64,000 nt of DNA from Arthrobacter globiformis NBRC 12137 (GCF_000238915.1 NZ_BAEG01000085.1:186001-250000); one strand, 5' to 3'; shown: positions 7,481 to 18,700, numbered from the stretch's first letter. Notes: generated by a model from the sequence alone, not told the origin. Program-made: numbers and translations.

Positions 7481-9657
7481 CAGAAGGTGCTGCTTTCCGT
7501 CAGCACCGCGAGGACTGCTTCGCCGTACCGCTCCAGTTTGGACGGGCCAACGCCGGCGAGCTTGGCCAGTTCCTCAAGGGAGGACGGCCGGGCCTCGGCG
7601 ATGGCGGTGAGGGTTGCGTCGGTGAAAACCACGAAGGCCGGGACGTCGGCGGACTGTGCCACATCCTTCCTCCACTCACGGAGGGCGTTGAACGTCTGCT
7701 CTTCATAGCTGGGCGGGCACTGGCTGCAGCGCCCCACCTTCCGCTCGGCCCCGCTGGCCAGCATGCTGCCGCAGACACGGCAGGATGCGGGGGCGGCCGC
7801 CTTGCGGCGCGGCGCTGCTCCCCTCCCCCGGGCGGCAGAGGTTGCCACCGAGTCCGGGCGCAGCCCGTCGAGGAAGCGGGACGGCTTCCGGTTGGCGCGG
7901 CCGCCGGGAGTCCGGGCGGTGGACCAGGAGAGGGACAGGTGCTCACGGGCGCGGGTAATGCCCACGTAGAGCAGCCGGCGTTCCTCGTCCACCGCGGCGG
8001 GAGTATCTGCAAAGGAGATGGGCATGAGGCCTTCGCTCATCCCCACGAGGAATACTGCGTCCCATTCAAGGCCCTTCGCCGCGTGCAGGGACGCCAGCGT
8101 GACCCCCTGGACGGTCGGGGCATGCTGGGCAACAGAGCGCTCCTGAAGCTCGTTGACGAAGTCAGCCAGGCCGAACTGCGGCCCCCGGTTCTGCGCCAAC
8201 TCGTCCGCCAGGGCCACCAGCGCGGCAAGGGATTCCCAGCGTTCCCGCAGGGCGCCGCCACTGTGCGGGGCGGTGTCCGTGTAGCCAAGTGACGCCACGA
8301 TGTCGCGCACCAGCTGCCCGAGCGGCTGGGGCTCGGACTCGGAAACGGCACGGGTGGCTGCCCGGAGCTGGAGGATCGCGTCACGGACCTCCTTCCGGGC
8401 AAAGAACCGCTCGCCGCCGCGCAGCTGGTAGCCGATCCCGGCGGATGCCAGAGCCTGCTCATAGGCTTCTGACTGGCCGTTAGTGCGGAACAGGACGGCG
8501 ATCTCACTCGCCGGCACACCGTCGTCGAGGAGGGCGCGGATCTTGCCCGCGACCGTTGCAGCCTCGGCTTCGTCGTCAGTGCATTCGGTGAATTGCGGCT
8601 GGGGTCCCGGGGTCCGCTGGGCCACCAGCTTCAGGGGCGCGGCCCACGCGGCGTCTGCCGCCGGACCGCCGCTCCGCCGTGAGGCCAAGAGATCGTTGGC
8701 CAGCTTGACCACCTGCGGAGTGGACCGGTAGTCCCGGACCAGCTTGACCACGTTTGCGTCCGGGTACTGGGCCTTGAATCCGAGGAGGTGCTTCGGGGAC
8801 GCTCCCGTGAACGAGTAGATGGTCTGGCTGGCGTCACCCACGACGCACAGCTCGTTGCGGCCGCCAAGCCACAGTTCCAGGAGCCGCTGCTGCAGCGGGG
8901 AAACGTCCTGGTATTCGTCCACCACGAAGTGCCGGTACTGCTCCCGGACGGTCGCTGCCACCTTCGGGTCTTCCTGCAGGATGCCCACCGTAATCAGGAG
9001 GACGTCCTCGAAGTCGATGACGTTGCGGTCAGTTTTGACGTCCTCGTAGGCCTGGAACACCCGGGCCACGGCTGTGAGGTCAAAGCCTCCCGGCGCGCCC
9101 CTGTCCTGCGCGTTTTCCAGGTAGTTGGCGGGGGTGAGCATGGACACCTTGGCCCACTCGATTTCGGACGCCAGGTCCCGGATGGAGGCACGGTCAGTGG
9201 TCAGCCGGAGCCGGCGGGCGGCCTCGGCGATCATCTGCGCCTTGTGGTCCAGCAGGTTGGGCAGCGCCCCGCCCACCGCCTGCGGCCAGAAAAACTGCAG
9301 CTGCCGCAACGCGGCCGCATGAAACGTCCTGGCCTGCACGTTTCCGACTCCGAGGTCGCGGAGCCGGCTGCGCATTTCCGCTGCCGCGCGCGCCGTGAAC
9401 GTGACCGCCAGCAGCCGCTGCGGGCTGTACACCCCCGAGTGAACGCCGTAGGCGATCCTGTGGGTGATGGCGCGGGTCTTGCCGGTGCCGGCTCCGGCGA
9501 GCACGCAGAGCGGGCCGGTCAGGGTGGTGGCCACTTCCCGCTGCTCCGCGTCGAGTCCGCCAAGGATCCGGTCCTCCAGGGAGGCATTGCCATCAGGAAT
9601 TTCTGTCGTCACTTCTTGCTGCTTGCTTTTATGGGGATGGATGGGCCGCTCCGCCAT
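7480..9657 (-). CDS. uvrD2: ATP-dependent DNA helicase UvrD2 (SF1A, with HRDC domain)
   Basis: A 725-residue UvrD/Rep-type helicase. Walker A is AGAGTGKTR with Lys60, VVDEYQDVSPLQ gives the DEXQ box, and VTLASLHAAKGLEWDAVF and YVGITRAREHL are motifs V and VI. Past the motor comes a tetracysteine module (CRVCG then CSQC), and the last 65 residues form an HRDC domain with the helix-hairpin signature LAKLAGVGPSKLERYG. The motor + tetracysteine + HRDC architecture is that of actinobacterial UvrD2, which unwinds 3'-tailed DNA. It is upstream of and overlaps the YgjP-like gene. Confidence 0.94.
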   Translation of the reverse strand: MAERPIHPHKSKQQEVTTEIPDGNASLEDRILGGLDAEQREVATTLTGPLCVLAGAGTGKTRAITHRIAYGVHSGVYSPQRLLAVTFTARAAAEMRSRLRDLGVGNVQARTFHAAALRQLQFFWPQAVGGALPNLLDHKAQMIAEAARRLRLTTDRASIRDLASEIEWAKVSMLTPANYLENAQDRGAPGGFDLTAVARVFQAYEDVKTDRNVIDFEDVLLITVGILQEDPKVAATVREQYRHFVVDEYQDVSPLQQRLLELWLGGRNELCVVGDASQTIYSFTGASPKHLLGFKAQYPDANVVKLVRDYRSTPQVVKLANDLLASRRSGGPAADAAWAAPLKLVAQRTPGPQPQFTECTDDEAEAATVAGKIRALLDDGVPASEIAVLFRTNGQSEAYEQALASAGIGYQLRGGERFFARKEVRDAILQLRAATRAVSESEPQPLGQLVRDIVASLGYTDTAPHSGGALRERWESLAALVALADELAQNRGPQFGLADFVNELQERSVAQHAPTVQGVTLASLHAAKGLEWDAVFLVGMSEGLMPISFADTPAAVDEERRLLYVGITRAREHLSLSWSTARTPGGRANRKPSRFLDGLRPDSVATSAARGRGAAPRRKAAAPASCRVCGSMLASGAERKVGRCSQCPPSYEEQTFNALREWRKDVAQSADVPAFVVFTDATLTAIAEARPSSLEELAKLAGVGPSKLERYGEAVLAVLTESSTF

Positions 9658-9700
9658 GGAGACGTCGACGGGAGGTGTGGTGCCGCGCGGGCGTAACTGG

Positions 9701-10753
9701 TCAGCCGTCCGCCGGACGGTCCTGGATCACGCCGCCGTACCAGTGCTCAATGAGGGACCTGGCGATGGAGAGCCTGGTGGAGATGACGATTTCGCCGCTC
9801 AGTACGGCCTCCTGGACTTCCTCCCGGCTGAACCAGCGGGCCCTGGTGACCTCGACGCCGTCGGGCTTTGCTTCTGTGTCGTCGGTGACGGCTGTAAAGC
9901 CGAGCATGAGGGACGCCGGGAACGGCCATGACTGGGAGCCGAGGTACTGGCACGATTTGACCCGCACGCCCACCTCTTCCTGGATTTCCCGGACCACGGC
10001 CTGTTCGAGGGACTCCCCGGGCTCGACGAATCCGGCCAGTGTGGAGTAGTTCTTTGCGTCCAGTGGACCGCCGCCGCCCAGCAGGACACGGCCATCCGGG
10101 CCAACCACCGTGACGATAATGGCCGGGTCTGTGCGCGGGTAGTGCTCGGAGTTGTCAGCCGGGCACCGCCGGACCCATCCGCCGGCCTCCACATTTGTGA
10201 CGGTGCCGCACCGCGGACAGTGGGTGTGGGTGGCATGCCAGTTGGCAATGGCACTGGCCTCAACGAACAGTGCGGTATGCGTCGCATCCAGTTGCGCGGC
10301 GACGTCCCGGAAGCCTTCCCAGGTGGCTCCGGCGGGCAAACCGGCCGGAGCGGGATCCACCGGTTCCGGCAGGATGAAAAGCAGGACGCCGGTTCCTGCG
10401 GGAAGGTCCTCGGAGCCGAGTGCCGCGCCGAGATAGATGATGTGCGCCGGACTGGACGCCGATCTTTCGAGCCGGTCCAGCAGCGGGCCGGCCTCTGCCA
10501 GGACAAGCGCGTCTCCGTGGACGAGCGCATGCCGGCCGGACAGGAGCATCGCCTTGGCGGTTCCCTCCGCCAGCAGGTCCGGAACGAGGCCGGGCCTCAT
10601 CCGTTCAACCGACCCCCTGTTGACCATTGCGGGCCGAACCGGCAGCACGGTGTCGACGAGATGGTTGGCAGGCAGTTGGCCTACCGGCAGCTGATGTTCC
10701 GGCATGGTGCCCGCCGCTTGACCGACCGGCGCAGCGGCCTCCGCATGACTCAT
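9701..10753 (-). CDS. nudC: NAD(H)/NAD-capped RNA pyrophosphatase NudC
   Basis: A 350-residue Nudix hydrolase. The N-terminal half is the NudC-specific domain. A zinc-ribbon-like segment follows (HCPRCG then RRCPADNSEHYPR; only three Cys, with His/Ser in place of the fourth, as in other actinobacterial members). The Nudix box is GFVEPGESLEQAVVREIQEE and the downstream SQSWPFPASLML is the NADH-pyrophosphatase signature. Expected reaction: NADH to NMNH plus AMP, and deNADding of RNA. It sits beside uvrD2, as in mycobacteria. Confidence 0.94.
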   Translation of the reverse strand: MSHAEAAAPVGQAAGTMPEHQLPVGQLPANHLVDTVLPVRPAMVNRGSVERMRPGLVPDLLAEGTAKAMLLSGRHALVHGDALVLAEAGPLLDRLERSASSPAHIIYLGAALGSEDLPAGTGVLLFILPEPVDPAPAGLPAGATWEGFRDVAAQLDATHTALFVEASAIANWHATHTHCPRCGTVTNVEAGGWVRRCPADNSEHYPRTDPAIIVTVVGPDGRVLLGGGGPLDAKNYSTLAGFVEPGESLEQAVVREIQEEVGVRVKSCQYLGSQSWPFPASLMLGFTAVTDDTEAKPDGVEVTRARWFSREEVQEAVLSGEIVISTRLSIARSLIEHWYGGVIQDRPADG

Positions 10754-10917
10754 GTATCCACCGTACTGACTCGCAGTGACAATTTACATTTCGGGAGGGC
10801 ACCGGGAGGCCCGGACCGTGCGTCTCCGCTTGCCCCGGGGCATCCATATTTGGGCGGATCTCAAGACTCGCCGCGACACATCATTGTCTTGGACGCCGCT
10901 CAATCTACCGTGGAACC

Positions 10918-12231
10918 GTGAGAAGAGAACCAATCGAACTGGCAGCTGTGGCCACCGCGGCAGTCCCCGGACTGAGCCCGACCGCTGTGAGCTCTGCCCC
11001 GGATGACCCGGCAGACTTTGATTCGGCCCTCCTTCTTGATGCCGAAGGCAAGCGCTGGCGCGTCCGCTCGCCCCGGCACGCCGAAGCAAGCACCAGGCTG
11101 GAGACCGAGTTCCTGGTTCTGCGCGCTTTCGCGCCCGCCATCCGGGCCGAACTGCCGTTTCTCATGCCGACCGTGGCCGGCACCGTCCGGCAGCAGAACC
11201 TGACCACCTTCGTGTACTCCCACCTGCATGGCGCCACGCGCGCCGTCGAAGAGCTGACAGCCGGTCCGCAGGAGCTGGCGAAGGAGATCGGAACGGCGCT
11301 GGCGGCCATTCACGACCTGCCCCGGACGCTGGTGAGCAACGCCGACCTGCCCAGTTACACGCCGAACGAGTTTCGCCAGCGCAGGCTCAACGAACTCGAC
11401 CAGGCCGCGACCACAGGCAAGATTCCGGCGCTCCTGCTCCGCCGCTGGGAGCACGCCATGGAAGACGTCTCACTGTGGCGGTTCAACCCCTGCGTGGTGC
11501 ATGGTGACCTGCACGAGGACAACCTGCTGGTCGAGGACCACCGCGTCACTGCCGTCACCGGCTGGACCGACCTGCGGATCGGCGACCCCGCCGACGACCT
11601 CGCCTGGCTCGTGGCATCCAACGAGCACGAATTCGTCGACTCCGTGGTCAAGCACTACACCGCAAAGCGCCGTGACGCGCCGGACAACCACCTGCTGCGC
11701 CGGGCCGCGCTATCGGCTGAGTTTGCGCTGGCCCAGTACCTCGTCAAGGGCATCGCAGCAGCCGACGCCGACATGGTCGCCGAGGCCGAAGGCATGCTTT
11801 CCACGCTGGCCGACGACATCGCCGAATACGGCGGCCAGCCCATCAGCGTGGAACCGCTGCCGCCGGCCCAGCCCGACTCCCCGCCAACCGGCCAGGCACC
11901 GGCTTCACCCGGCCTCGTTGACGCCTCCGCAGCCACCGACATTTCCGAGGCCATGCCCGCCGTGCACGTCACGCCAATCCCGGTTGACGTGAAGCCCCTT
12001 CCGGTCGAGGTGGCGCCCATCCCGGCCGACGCGGAGGACTCCGGGGAGAACGCAGACCAGCCGTCAGGGCAGGACGCGCCGCAGGGCGCGGCGGACGACG
12101 CTGGCGCATCCGACGAAGCCGGAGCGGACGGGACACAGGACAGGGCACAGGAGGATGCCCCGGCCGCGAAGCCCTCAGGCGCCGACACGTCCACCGTCGC
12201 CCTCACGGTGGTCGACGCCAAGACGACCTAA
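10918..12231 (+). CDS. APH-fold phosphotransferase-like protein, probably pseudokinase, with acidic tail
   Basis: Residues 1-290 resemble aminoglycoside/macrolide phosphotransferases: the Brenner-type loop HGDLHEDN is at residues 195-202. In active members the following strand reads ..IDW.. with an Mg-binding Asp; here AVTGWTDLRIGDP has Gly215 at that place. Catalysis may therefore be lost or altered. From about residue 300 the protein is a Pro/Ala/Asp/Glu-rich tail with short echoes such as TPIPVDVKPLPVEVAPIPAD. The GTG start at 10918 has no Shine-Dalgarno, but TACCGT ends six bases ahead, so the mRNA may be leaderless. It lies between nudC and adnAB. There is no reason to call it a resistance gene. 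Confidence 0.8.
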   Translation: MRREPIELAAVATAAVPGLSPTAVSSAPDDPADFDSALLLDAEGKRWRVRSPRHAEASTRLETEFLVLRAFAPAIRAELPFLMPTVAGTVRQQNLTTFVYSHLHGATRAVEELTAGPQELAKEIGTALAAIHDLPRTLVSNADLPSYTPNEFRQRRLNELDQAATTGKIPALLLRRWEHAMEDVSLWRFNPCVVHGDLHEDNLLVEDHRVTAVTGWTDLRIGDPADDLAWLVASNEHEFVDSVVKHYTAKRRDAPDNHLLRRAALSAEFALAQYLVKGIAAADADMVAEAEGMLSTLADDIAEYGGQPISVEPLPPAQPDSPPTGQAPASPGLVDASAATDISEAMPAVHVTPIPVDVKPLPVEVAPIPADAEDSGENADQPSGQDAPQGAADDAGASDEAGADGTQDRAQEDAPAAKPSGADTSTVALTVVDAKTT

Positions 12232-12260
12232 CCCGTAGGTCTTGCCAGCGGGCGGGCTTC

Positions 12261-15200
12261 CTAGTTCGCGAGGGCGGCGGCCACGATCCCTTCCAGTTCG
12301 GCGCCTGACGCCAGGTCGTGGGGGCGCACGACGTGGTTGTCCGCTACGTAGAAAAAGGCAGCCCGGACCTCGTCCAGCGGCACGCCCTTGAGCCGGGCCC
12401 AGGCCAGCCGGTAGACAGCCAGTTGGACGCTCTTGGTCTTCAGCTGCCCCGCGGACGGCCGCCGGCCGGTCTTCCAGTCCACGAGGTCCCAGCCGCCGTC
12501 GGCGTCCCGGAACACCGCGTCGATGCGGCCACGGACGACGACGTCGCCGATCCGGGTCTCCACGGGGACCTCCACATAAGCAGGCGATCTGTGCGCCCAC
12601 CGGGAGTCCTTGAAGGTAGCCACCATGTCGTCAAGGCCGTACGCCTCATCAATGTGGTTATCAGAGCCGGGCGCTTCGCCGAGATCCAGCATTCCTGCCG
12701 TTCCAAAGTACTCTTCCACCCAGGCATGGAAGGCGGTGCCCTTGCGCGCCGACATGCCCGGTTCGCGCGGTACAGGCCTCCTGAGCCGCTGGACCACAGC
12801 CTCGGCGTCCTCCCCCAGGTCCACCAGCGTGGACGCTGAGATATGCCCGGGCAGATGCACGTCGCGGCTGCGGGCGCGCCTGGCACGGCGTTCGAGAAGG
12901 AGGGCAGCTTCGCGTTCCCAGCCCGCAGCCTGGGCACGGAGCCCCGTGCCCTCCGGGAGCCCCGGAGCACCGGCTTCGACAGCGGCGATCTCGGTGAGCA
13001 GCCGTTCCGCTGCACGGTCCATGGCCGCCCGCCGTCCCGGTACGAGCCGGAGCCGGTTGCCGCTGCGGGGGTCCACAGGACCTTCCAGCGGGTCATACGG
13101 CCAAGAAGCCACCTCCAGCTCCCGGGTCAGGGGACTTTCCTGGGGCAGGGATTCCTCGTCGACGGAGCCAGGGTGGATTTGCGCAGTCCCCTGGTCTGCC
13201 AGCGGCGCCAGCTCAGCAAGGAACGGCGACATCTCTGCCATCCCGCCGCGCCCGCCGACCCACGCTCCGCTGGAAACCCAGAGCACGTGCTTGGCACGGG
13301 TGTAGGCAACGTAGGCCAGCCTCCGTTCCTCGGCCTCGCCGTGGGCCTGAACGTCTCCCTTGAACACCTTCTCGGCGTCCAGCCACCCCTTCTGGTCGGG
13401 CTGGTCCAGATCCCACTGCGGAAGATCGGCACGGTCGCCCCGGAGGGGCCAGGGCAGGGCCGCGGAACCGCTGCTCCACCTCGAGTCACGGCTGCTGGGG
13501 AACGCGCCAGAGTTCAGGCCCGGCACGAACACGACATCCCATTCGAGACCCTTGGAGGCGTGCACCGTCAGCAGCTGCACGGCCTCGTGGTTGACGTCGG
13601 CGGGCGGCACATCCAGGCCGCCCTCCTCAGATGCTGCCGCCTCCAGCCATGAAAGGAAGGCCAGGACGTCCACCCGGTGCGATGTCTGCACGAACCCGGC
13701 GGCCGCATCCTGGAACGCATCCAGGTTCCGCCGCGCCTGGTGAATGCTGAATCCGGGCCTCGCGGCAACCTCGATGTCCAGCAGCATGGCCCGTTCCACC
13801 TCGCCCAGCAGGGTGGTCAGGTCCTCCCCCATCAGCGCCCGAAGCTGCCGCAGCTCGGTGCCCAGCCGCTGCAGCCGTTCGCGGGCAGGAGGGGTCAGGC
13901 TGCGGCCGTGCGCGGACGTCCAGCCCTCCTTGGGAAGCCAGTCCAAGGCTTCGACGAGGCTGGCGGCGTCGGTGATGTCGCCCTCGATAAGGACGTCCGG
14001 GGTTTCCTGGTCCGCGTCACCCGACGGATCATTCACACCCAGCCCGCCGCCGTTGTCGACCATGTCGCGGCCGTTATCAACCATGCCGCGGCGCCTGGCC
14101 AGAAACGCGGACCAGTCCCGGAACGCCATGAGGTCGGCGGGGCCAATCCTCCACCGGGCGCCGGCCAGTAGCCGCATCAGCGAATCCGACCGGCCCGGAT
14201 CGGCCAGGACCCGCAGCGTGGAGACCAGATCCACGATTTCGGGAGTGTCCAGCAGCCCTCCCAGGCCCACAATTTCATACGGGATCCCCGTGGCCTCGAA
14301 CTCCCTGCGCAGGCACTCCATCTGCGCGCGCCTGCGGCACAGGACGGCCATGGCAGGCTGGACGCGCGGTTCCTGGGAAGAACCGTCGAAATCCGTGACC
14401 CGGAACTTCAGGAGATCCTTGGCGATCGCCGCTGCTTCATCTTCATCCGTGGCAAAACGACCCATCACCACGCGGCCCTGCACCGCGGCCGGGCTCGGCC
14501 GCAGCGCGGGCACCTCCACGTTCGCGCTGGAAGACCGCTGCCCGGCGGGTCCGGCCTGCGCCGCGGCGGCGCTAAGCGGAGCCGCAATGAGGTTGGCGGC
14601 GGCAAGGATGTTGCGGCCGTTCCGCCAGGCGGTGGTCAGGTACGAAACAGGGGCAGGACGCCGGGACGCCGTCCCTGTCTGGCCGTCCTCGACGCAGACC
14701 GGAAACTCATTGACAAAGTGGAACAGCTGTCCGGCGGATGCCCCGCGGAAGCCGTAGATGGACTGGTTCGGATCACCGACGGCGGTGACGGCGTGGCCAT
14801 CCCCGAAGAGCCTGGAGAACAGCACCAGCTGGGCGTGTGAGGTGTCCTGGAATTCGTCCAGCAGCACCACCTTGTAGCGCTGCCGTTCCATCTCGGCGGC
14901 CAGGGGCACCTCGCGGGCCACGCGGGCCGCGAGCGCCACGAGGTCGCCGAAGTCCAGCGCCCCGCGCGCCCTCTTGGCTTCCGCGTACCGTCCCACGAGC
15001 TCCGCCACGCTGGCCCGTGTCCGCAGCATGGCTCCGAGTTCGCCGGCGGCCTGGCTGGGGTTCTTCTTGGCCCCGGCCACATACGGCAGCGCCTCGAACT
15101 CGGCGAGCCGCTGCATCAGCCAGCCCTGCACACCGTCCGGGTCCTGGAGGTGCTCCGCGCACTCCCCCGCGAGCTGGATGACGGCTTTAACGAGGGTGGA

Positions 15201-15734
15201 CTTGGCGACCCTGAAATGGGAATACTCGCCGTCGAAGGCCTCAACCACCTCACTGGCCAACTGCCAGGCCTGGGCGCCGCCCAGCAGCACGACATCCCGC
15301 TCGATCCCGAGCCGCAGCCCGTAGTCGGAGACGATGCCGCTGGCAAACGAGTGGTAGGTGGAAACCTTCGGCTCCAGGGCGTCCGCGCTGAGCAGCGCCC
15401 CTGCCACGGCGCCGCCGGCGTCACCGCCGGCCGTCCGCTGCAGCGCACTGAGTTTGGCGCGGATGCGGCTGGCCAGTTCGCCGGCGGCCTTTCTGGTGAA
15501 CGTGACACCGAGGACTTCCTCCGGCTTGACCCAGCCGTTCGCGACCAGCCAGACGACGCGGTCGGCCATGGTGGCGGTCTTGCCCGAACCCGCGCCGGCG
15601 ATGACCAGCCGGGGCGCCAGCGGCGAGGAAATGATGGCCGACTGTTCCGCCGTCGGCAGGTTCTTCTCCCCCAGCAGGACGGACAGCTCTTCGGGACTGA
15701 ACCTGGGCTCGGGCAGCTCTGCCATCCGGCTCAT
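12261..15734 (-). CDS. adnB: AdnB-like ATP-dependent helicase-nuclease subunit
   Basis: A UvrD-like motor fused to a C-terminal RecB-family nuclease, 1,157 residues from the ATG at 15734. Walker A is AGAGSGKTA, LLDEFQDTSHAQ is the DEXQ box and TVHASKGLEWD is motif V. The nuclease has GRIDAVF, DLVDWKTGRR and QLAVYRLAWA, giving the catalytic Asp, Asp/Lys and Gln. AdnB is the dominant motor of the mycobacterial AdnAB complex that resects double-strand breaks. The chosen ATG overlaps the adnA stop (ATGA) and has AGCAGG ahead of it; a longer in-frame ATG at 15770 would lie inside adnA. Confidence 0.92.
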   Translation of the reverse strand: MSRMAELPEPRFSPEELSVLLGEKNLPTAEQSAIISSPLAPRLVIAGAGSGKTATMADRVVWLVANGWVKPEEVLGVTFTRKAAGELASRIRAKLSALQRTAGGDAGGAVAGALLSADALEPKVSTYHSFASGIVSDYGLRLGIERDVVLLGGAQAWQLASEVVEAFDGEYSHFRVAKSTLVKAVIQLAGECAEHLQDPDGVQGWLMQRLAEFEALPYVAGAKKNPSQAAGELGAMLRTRASVAELVGRYAEAKRARGALDFGDLVALAARVAREVPLAAEMERQRYKVVLLDEFQDTSHAQLVLFSRLFGDGHAVTAVGDPNQSIYGFRGASAGQLFHFVNEFPVCVEDGQTGTASRRPAPVSYLTTAWRNGRNILAAANLIAAPLSAAAAQAGPAGQRSSSANVEVPALRPSPAAVQGRVVMGRFATDEDEAAAIAKDLLKFRVTDFDGSSQEPRVQPAMAVLCRRRAQMECLRREFEATGIPYEIVGLGGLLDTPEIVDLVSTLRVLADPGRSDSLMRLLAGARWRIGPADLMAFRDWSAFLARRRGMVDNGRDMVDNGGGLGVNDPSGDADQETPDVLIEGDITDAASLVEALDWLPKEGWTSAHGRSLTPPARERLQRLGTELRQLRALMGEDLTTLLGEVERAMLLDIEVAARPGFSIHQARRNLDAFQDAAAGFVQTSHRVDVLAFLSWLEAAASEEGGLDVPPADVNHEAVQLLTVHASKGLEWDVVFVPGLNSGAFPSSRDSRWSSGSAALPWPLRGDRADLPQWDLDQPDQKGWLDAEKVFKGDVQAHGEAEERRLAYVAYTRAKHVLWVSSGAWVGGRGGMAEMSPFLAELAPLADQGTAQIHPGSVDEESLPQESPLTRELEVASWPYDPLEGPVDPRSGNRLRLVPGRRAAMDRAAERLLTEIAAVEAGAPGLPEGTGLRAQAAGWEREAALLLERRARRARSRDVHLPGHISASTLVDLGEDAEAVVQRLRRPVPREPGMSARKGTAFHAWVEEYFGTAGMLDLGEAPGSDNHIDEAYGLDDMVATFKDSRWAHRSPAYVEVPVETRIGDVVVRGRIDAVFRDADGGWDLVDWKTGRRPSAGQLKTKSVQLAVYRLAWARLKGVPLDEVRAAFFYVADNHVVRPHDLASGAELEGIVAAALAN

Positions 15735-18700
15735 TCGGTAACCTGCTTTCCCCGCGCACACAGCGGACATACCTCCGGCAGCCGGCAGCCGACGCCACCG
15801 AAACCGGCCTTGGCGGGATCGTGCCTTGCCTCGAATTCGTGGCCGGACATCACCGCGGCGGCGTCGTTCACCATTTCCATCGCCCAGTTGTCGCCCGGGT
15901 CCAGCGGGTCCTGGTGCTGGATACCCGGGCTCTTGGTGGTTGTGCCCAGCTGGGCCAGCACGGCACCGCCTGGCCGGGGCTCGGCGCCGGCAGCCTCGGA
16001 GTCGCCGAAGCCACCGGCCAGCACGGCCGCCTGATAGGCGCCCAACTGCGGGTGCCTGCCCAGTTCGGCCTTGCCCGGCTGCCGTTTGCCCGTCTTGAGG
16101 TCCACGATCACCAGCCGCCCCTCGGCGTCGATCTCCAGCCGGTCCACCTGCCCGCGCAGGACAGCCGACCGGGGACCCTCATCGGTGGGAACATCCGCTC
16201 GGGGAACAGCACCGGGTTCGGGCAGGGTTACCTCGAAGTCCTGCTCGACCCCGGCCAGGCGCCGGCCCTCGCTGCGCATGACCAGGATGTACTGCGCCAG
16301 CTTCCGGACCATGGCTTCTGCCCTGCGGAAGTCCAGCTTGCCTTCCCAGTTGTCCTTCATGCCCAGGGACGGCCAACGCCGGACAAGTTCGGCGAGGTAT
16401 TCAGTTCCGCTGGCATCGGGGAGGTCCTGGGCGATGGCGTGCACCAGGGTGCCCAGGCTGCGGGCGAAGTCCGTGGCCGCTTCGCCGCCCGCGGCCTGGA
16501 TGAACCAGTCCAGCGGGGATTTCTGCACCGACTCCACCTTGGACGGCGAAACGAAGACCGTGCCGCCCGGCGGGACTACCCTGTCCACGGACGTCAGCGG
16601 GGCCAGCCCCCACCAGGTGTCCGGATGGGCTCCGGGAACAGGCGGCTCGGCCGTGGCAAGGCGGGCCAGGACACGCACGGCTTCGCCGGCCTCGGCGGCC
16701 AGCCTGCCGTCCAGCTGGGCGTACTGGCGGAGTTCGGCCACCAGTGCACGCAGCGTCAGGGGCCTTTCCACGGGGGTATAGCCCCGCCCCTCCTCCCCTG
16801 GCAGCAGCGGCGCGACGTAGTCCAGAAAGGACGACGGCTGTTCGTCCTCCGACGACACGGCGGTGCACAGCAGCACGTCCTTGGCCCGGGACACCGCCGT
16901 GGAAAAGCTGCGGAGTTCGTCGTAGCGGATTTCCCGCAGCCGGCTCAGCGGGCCAAGCTGGAGCGCATACTCCACGCCGTGCTCGACGGCGTCCGCGAAC
17001 AATGTGCTGCCCAGGAGCTCGCCGCGGAGGCGGGTGTTGGGCCAGACGCCTTCCTGCAGGCCGGCGACGATGACGAACGGCCATTCCCGGCCGGCGGCGC
17101 TGGCGGGAGTCATCAGTTCCACGGCATCGTCTACCTGGGCTTGCGCCGCCAGGGTGTCCATGGGCAGTTCCTGGTTCAGCAGGTATTCGAGGAACTGTTC
17201 CGGACCGGAACCGGGCATCTGGTCCACATAGCGCTCGGCTGTGTGGAACAGCGCCATCATGGCGTCCAGGTCCCGGTCCGCCCGCGCTCCGACGAGTCCG
17301 CCAGCCAGGGCAGCGGACGTCCATGCCGCCGCGAGCCCGGTGGAGTGCCAGAGCGCCCACAGCACTGTCTCGGCGTTGGCGCCGGGTTCGGCGGCGGCCT
17401 TCCGCCCGGCCTGGATCATCCGCGCGACCCTTCGCGCCGACCGGCCCTCGATCCCCAGGGAGCCGAGCGCGCCGGGCTCAAGCAGCGCCTCCACGAGCAG
17501 GGAGTCGCTGGACCGTCCGCCGCCGCCCAGCAGCTCCTCCCGCCGGAGCGACTGGCGGAGGCGGCGCAGTTCCAGGGACGTCGCACCGCCGACCCTGGAT
17601 GTCAGCAGCGACACCGCCGATTCCGGCGTGAGGACCGCGGGATCCAGGGCCACCGCGTAGGCGTCGAGCAGCGGACGGACTGCCACCTCATCGCGCACGG
17701 CGGCTTCGGCCACCGGAATCCGCACCGGGATTCCCTGGCCGGCGAGGTAGCGCTGCAGCTGGCTCAGCTGGCCGCCGTTCCGGACAATGACGGCGATGTC
17801 TTCGAGCGGCCGCCCGTCCCTCAGGTGCGCTTCGAGGATCCTTTGGGCGACGTACCGCAACTCATGCACGGCCGACGGCAGAAGGTGCGCTTCCACGGTG
17901 CCGCCTGCCGGCTGGGCTGTGTCGCCCGATACCGTGTCACCGGTGGCACAGTCACCCGAAGCCGTGTCAGCGGACCCCCCGGCTTCAGCAGGAACGGAGC
18001 AAACCGGGTCCAGACGGCGGGCGAGCTGGCCGCCGGACCGGAGGGAGATCCTATCCGCGACCCCCAGCCAGGCCCGGGCCACCGCCGGCTGGTGGCGGTG
18101 GGCGTGGGACAGCGGCTTCTCAACGACCGCCCGTTCCTCGCCGCCCAGCAGGCCAGGGAGCTCGGCCACGAGGTCCGGCCGGGCCCCGCGGAACCCCTGC
18201 ACCACCGTGTCCGGCGCGGACGTCACGTAGACATCCTTGCCGGCGGCCACATCGGCCAGGAGTTCGAAGACGGCGGGGTTGGCCTCCTGGATGTCGTCCA
18301 CAAGAATCAGCTGGAGACGGTCGCGTTCCGCCGCCAGGAAGCCGGGGAAATCCTGAAAGAGCTGGCGGGCGGCGGTGATGATGCCCGCGGGGTCGAACGC
18401 CTCCGGCATGCGCAGGTCGAGGACATCGCGGTACTCGGCGTACAGTGCCGCAGCGGCAATCCAGTCCGGCCGTCCGCAGGCGTGGCCCAGGCCCGCGAGG
18501 TCCTCGGCGGTGCGGCCCGTCTCGGTAATGCGGTCAAAGAGCTGGCGGACCTCGTGCCGGAACCCGCGCGTGGGCAGGGCTGCCGTGAGGTCATCGGGCC
18601 AGGGCAGCCCGAGGCCCGGCAGGGCGTGGCCCTCCAGCAGTTCCTTGATGATGAGGTCCTGCTCGGGGCCTGACAGGAGCCTCGGGGCCTTCGACAGCGG

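Noticed and set aside
15821..18673. A 950-codon open frame opposite adnA
   Set aside because: It is a shadow of the high-GC gene: no known domain, Arg/Gly/His-rich, and fully antisense to a conserved protein.
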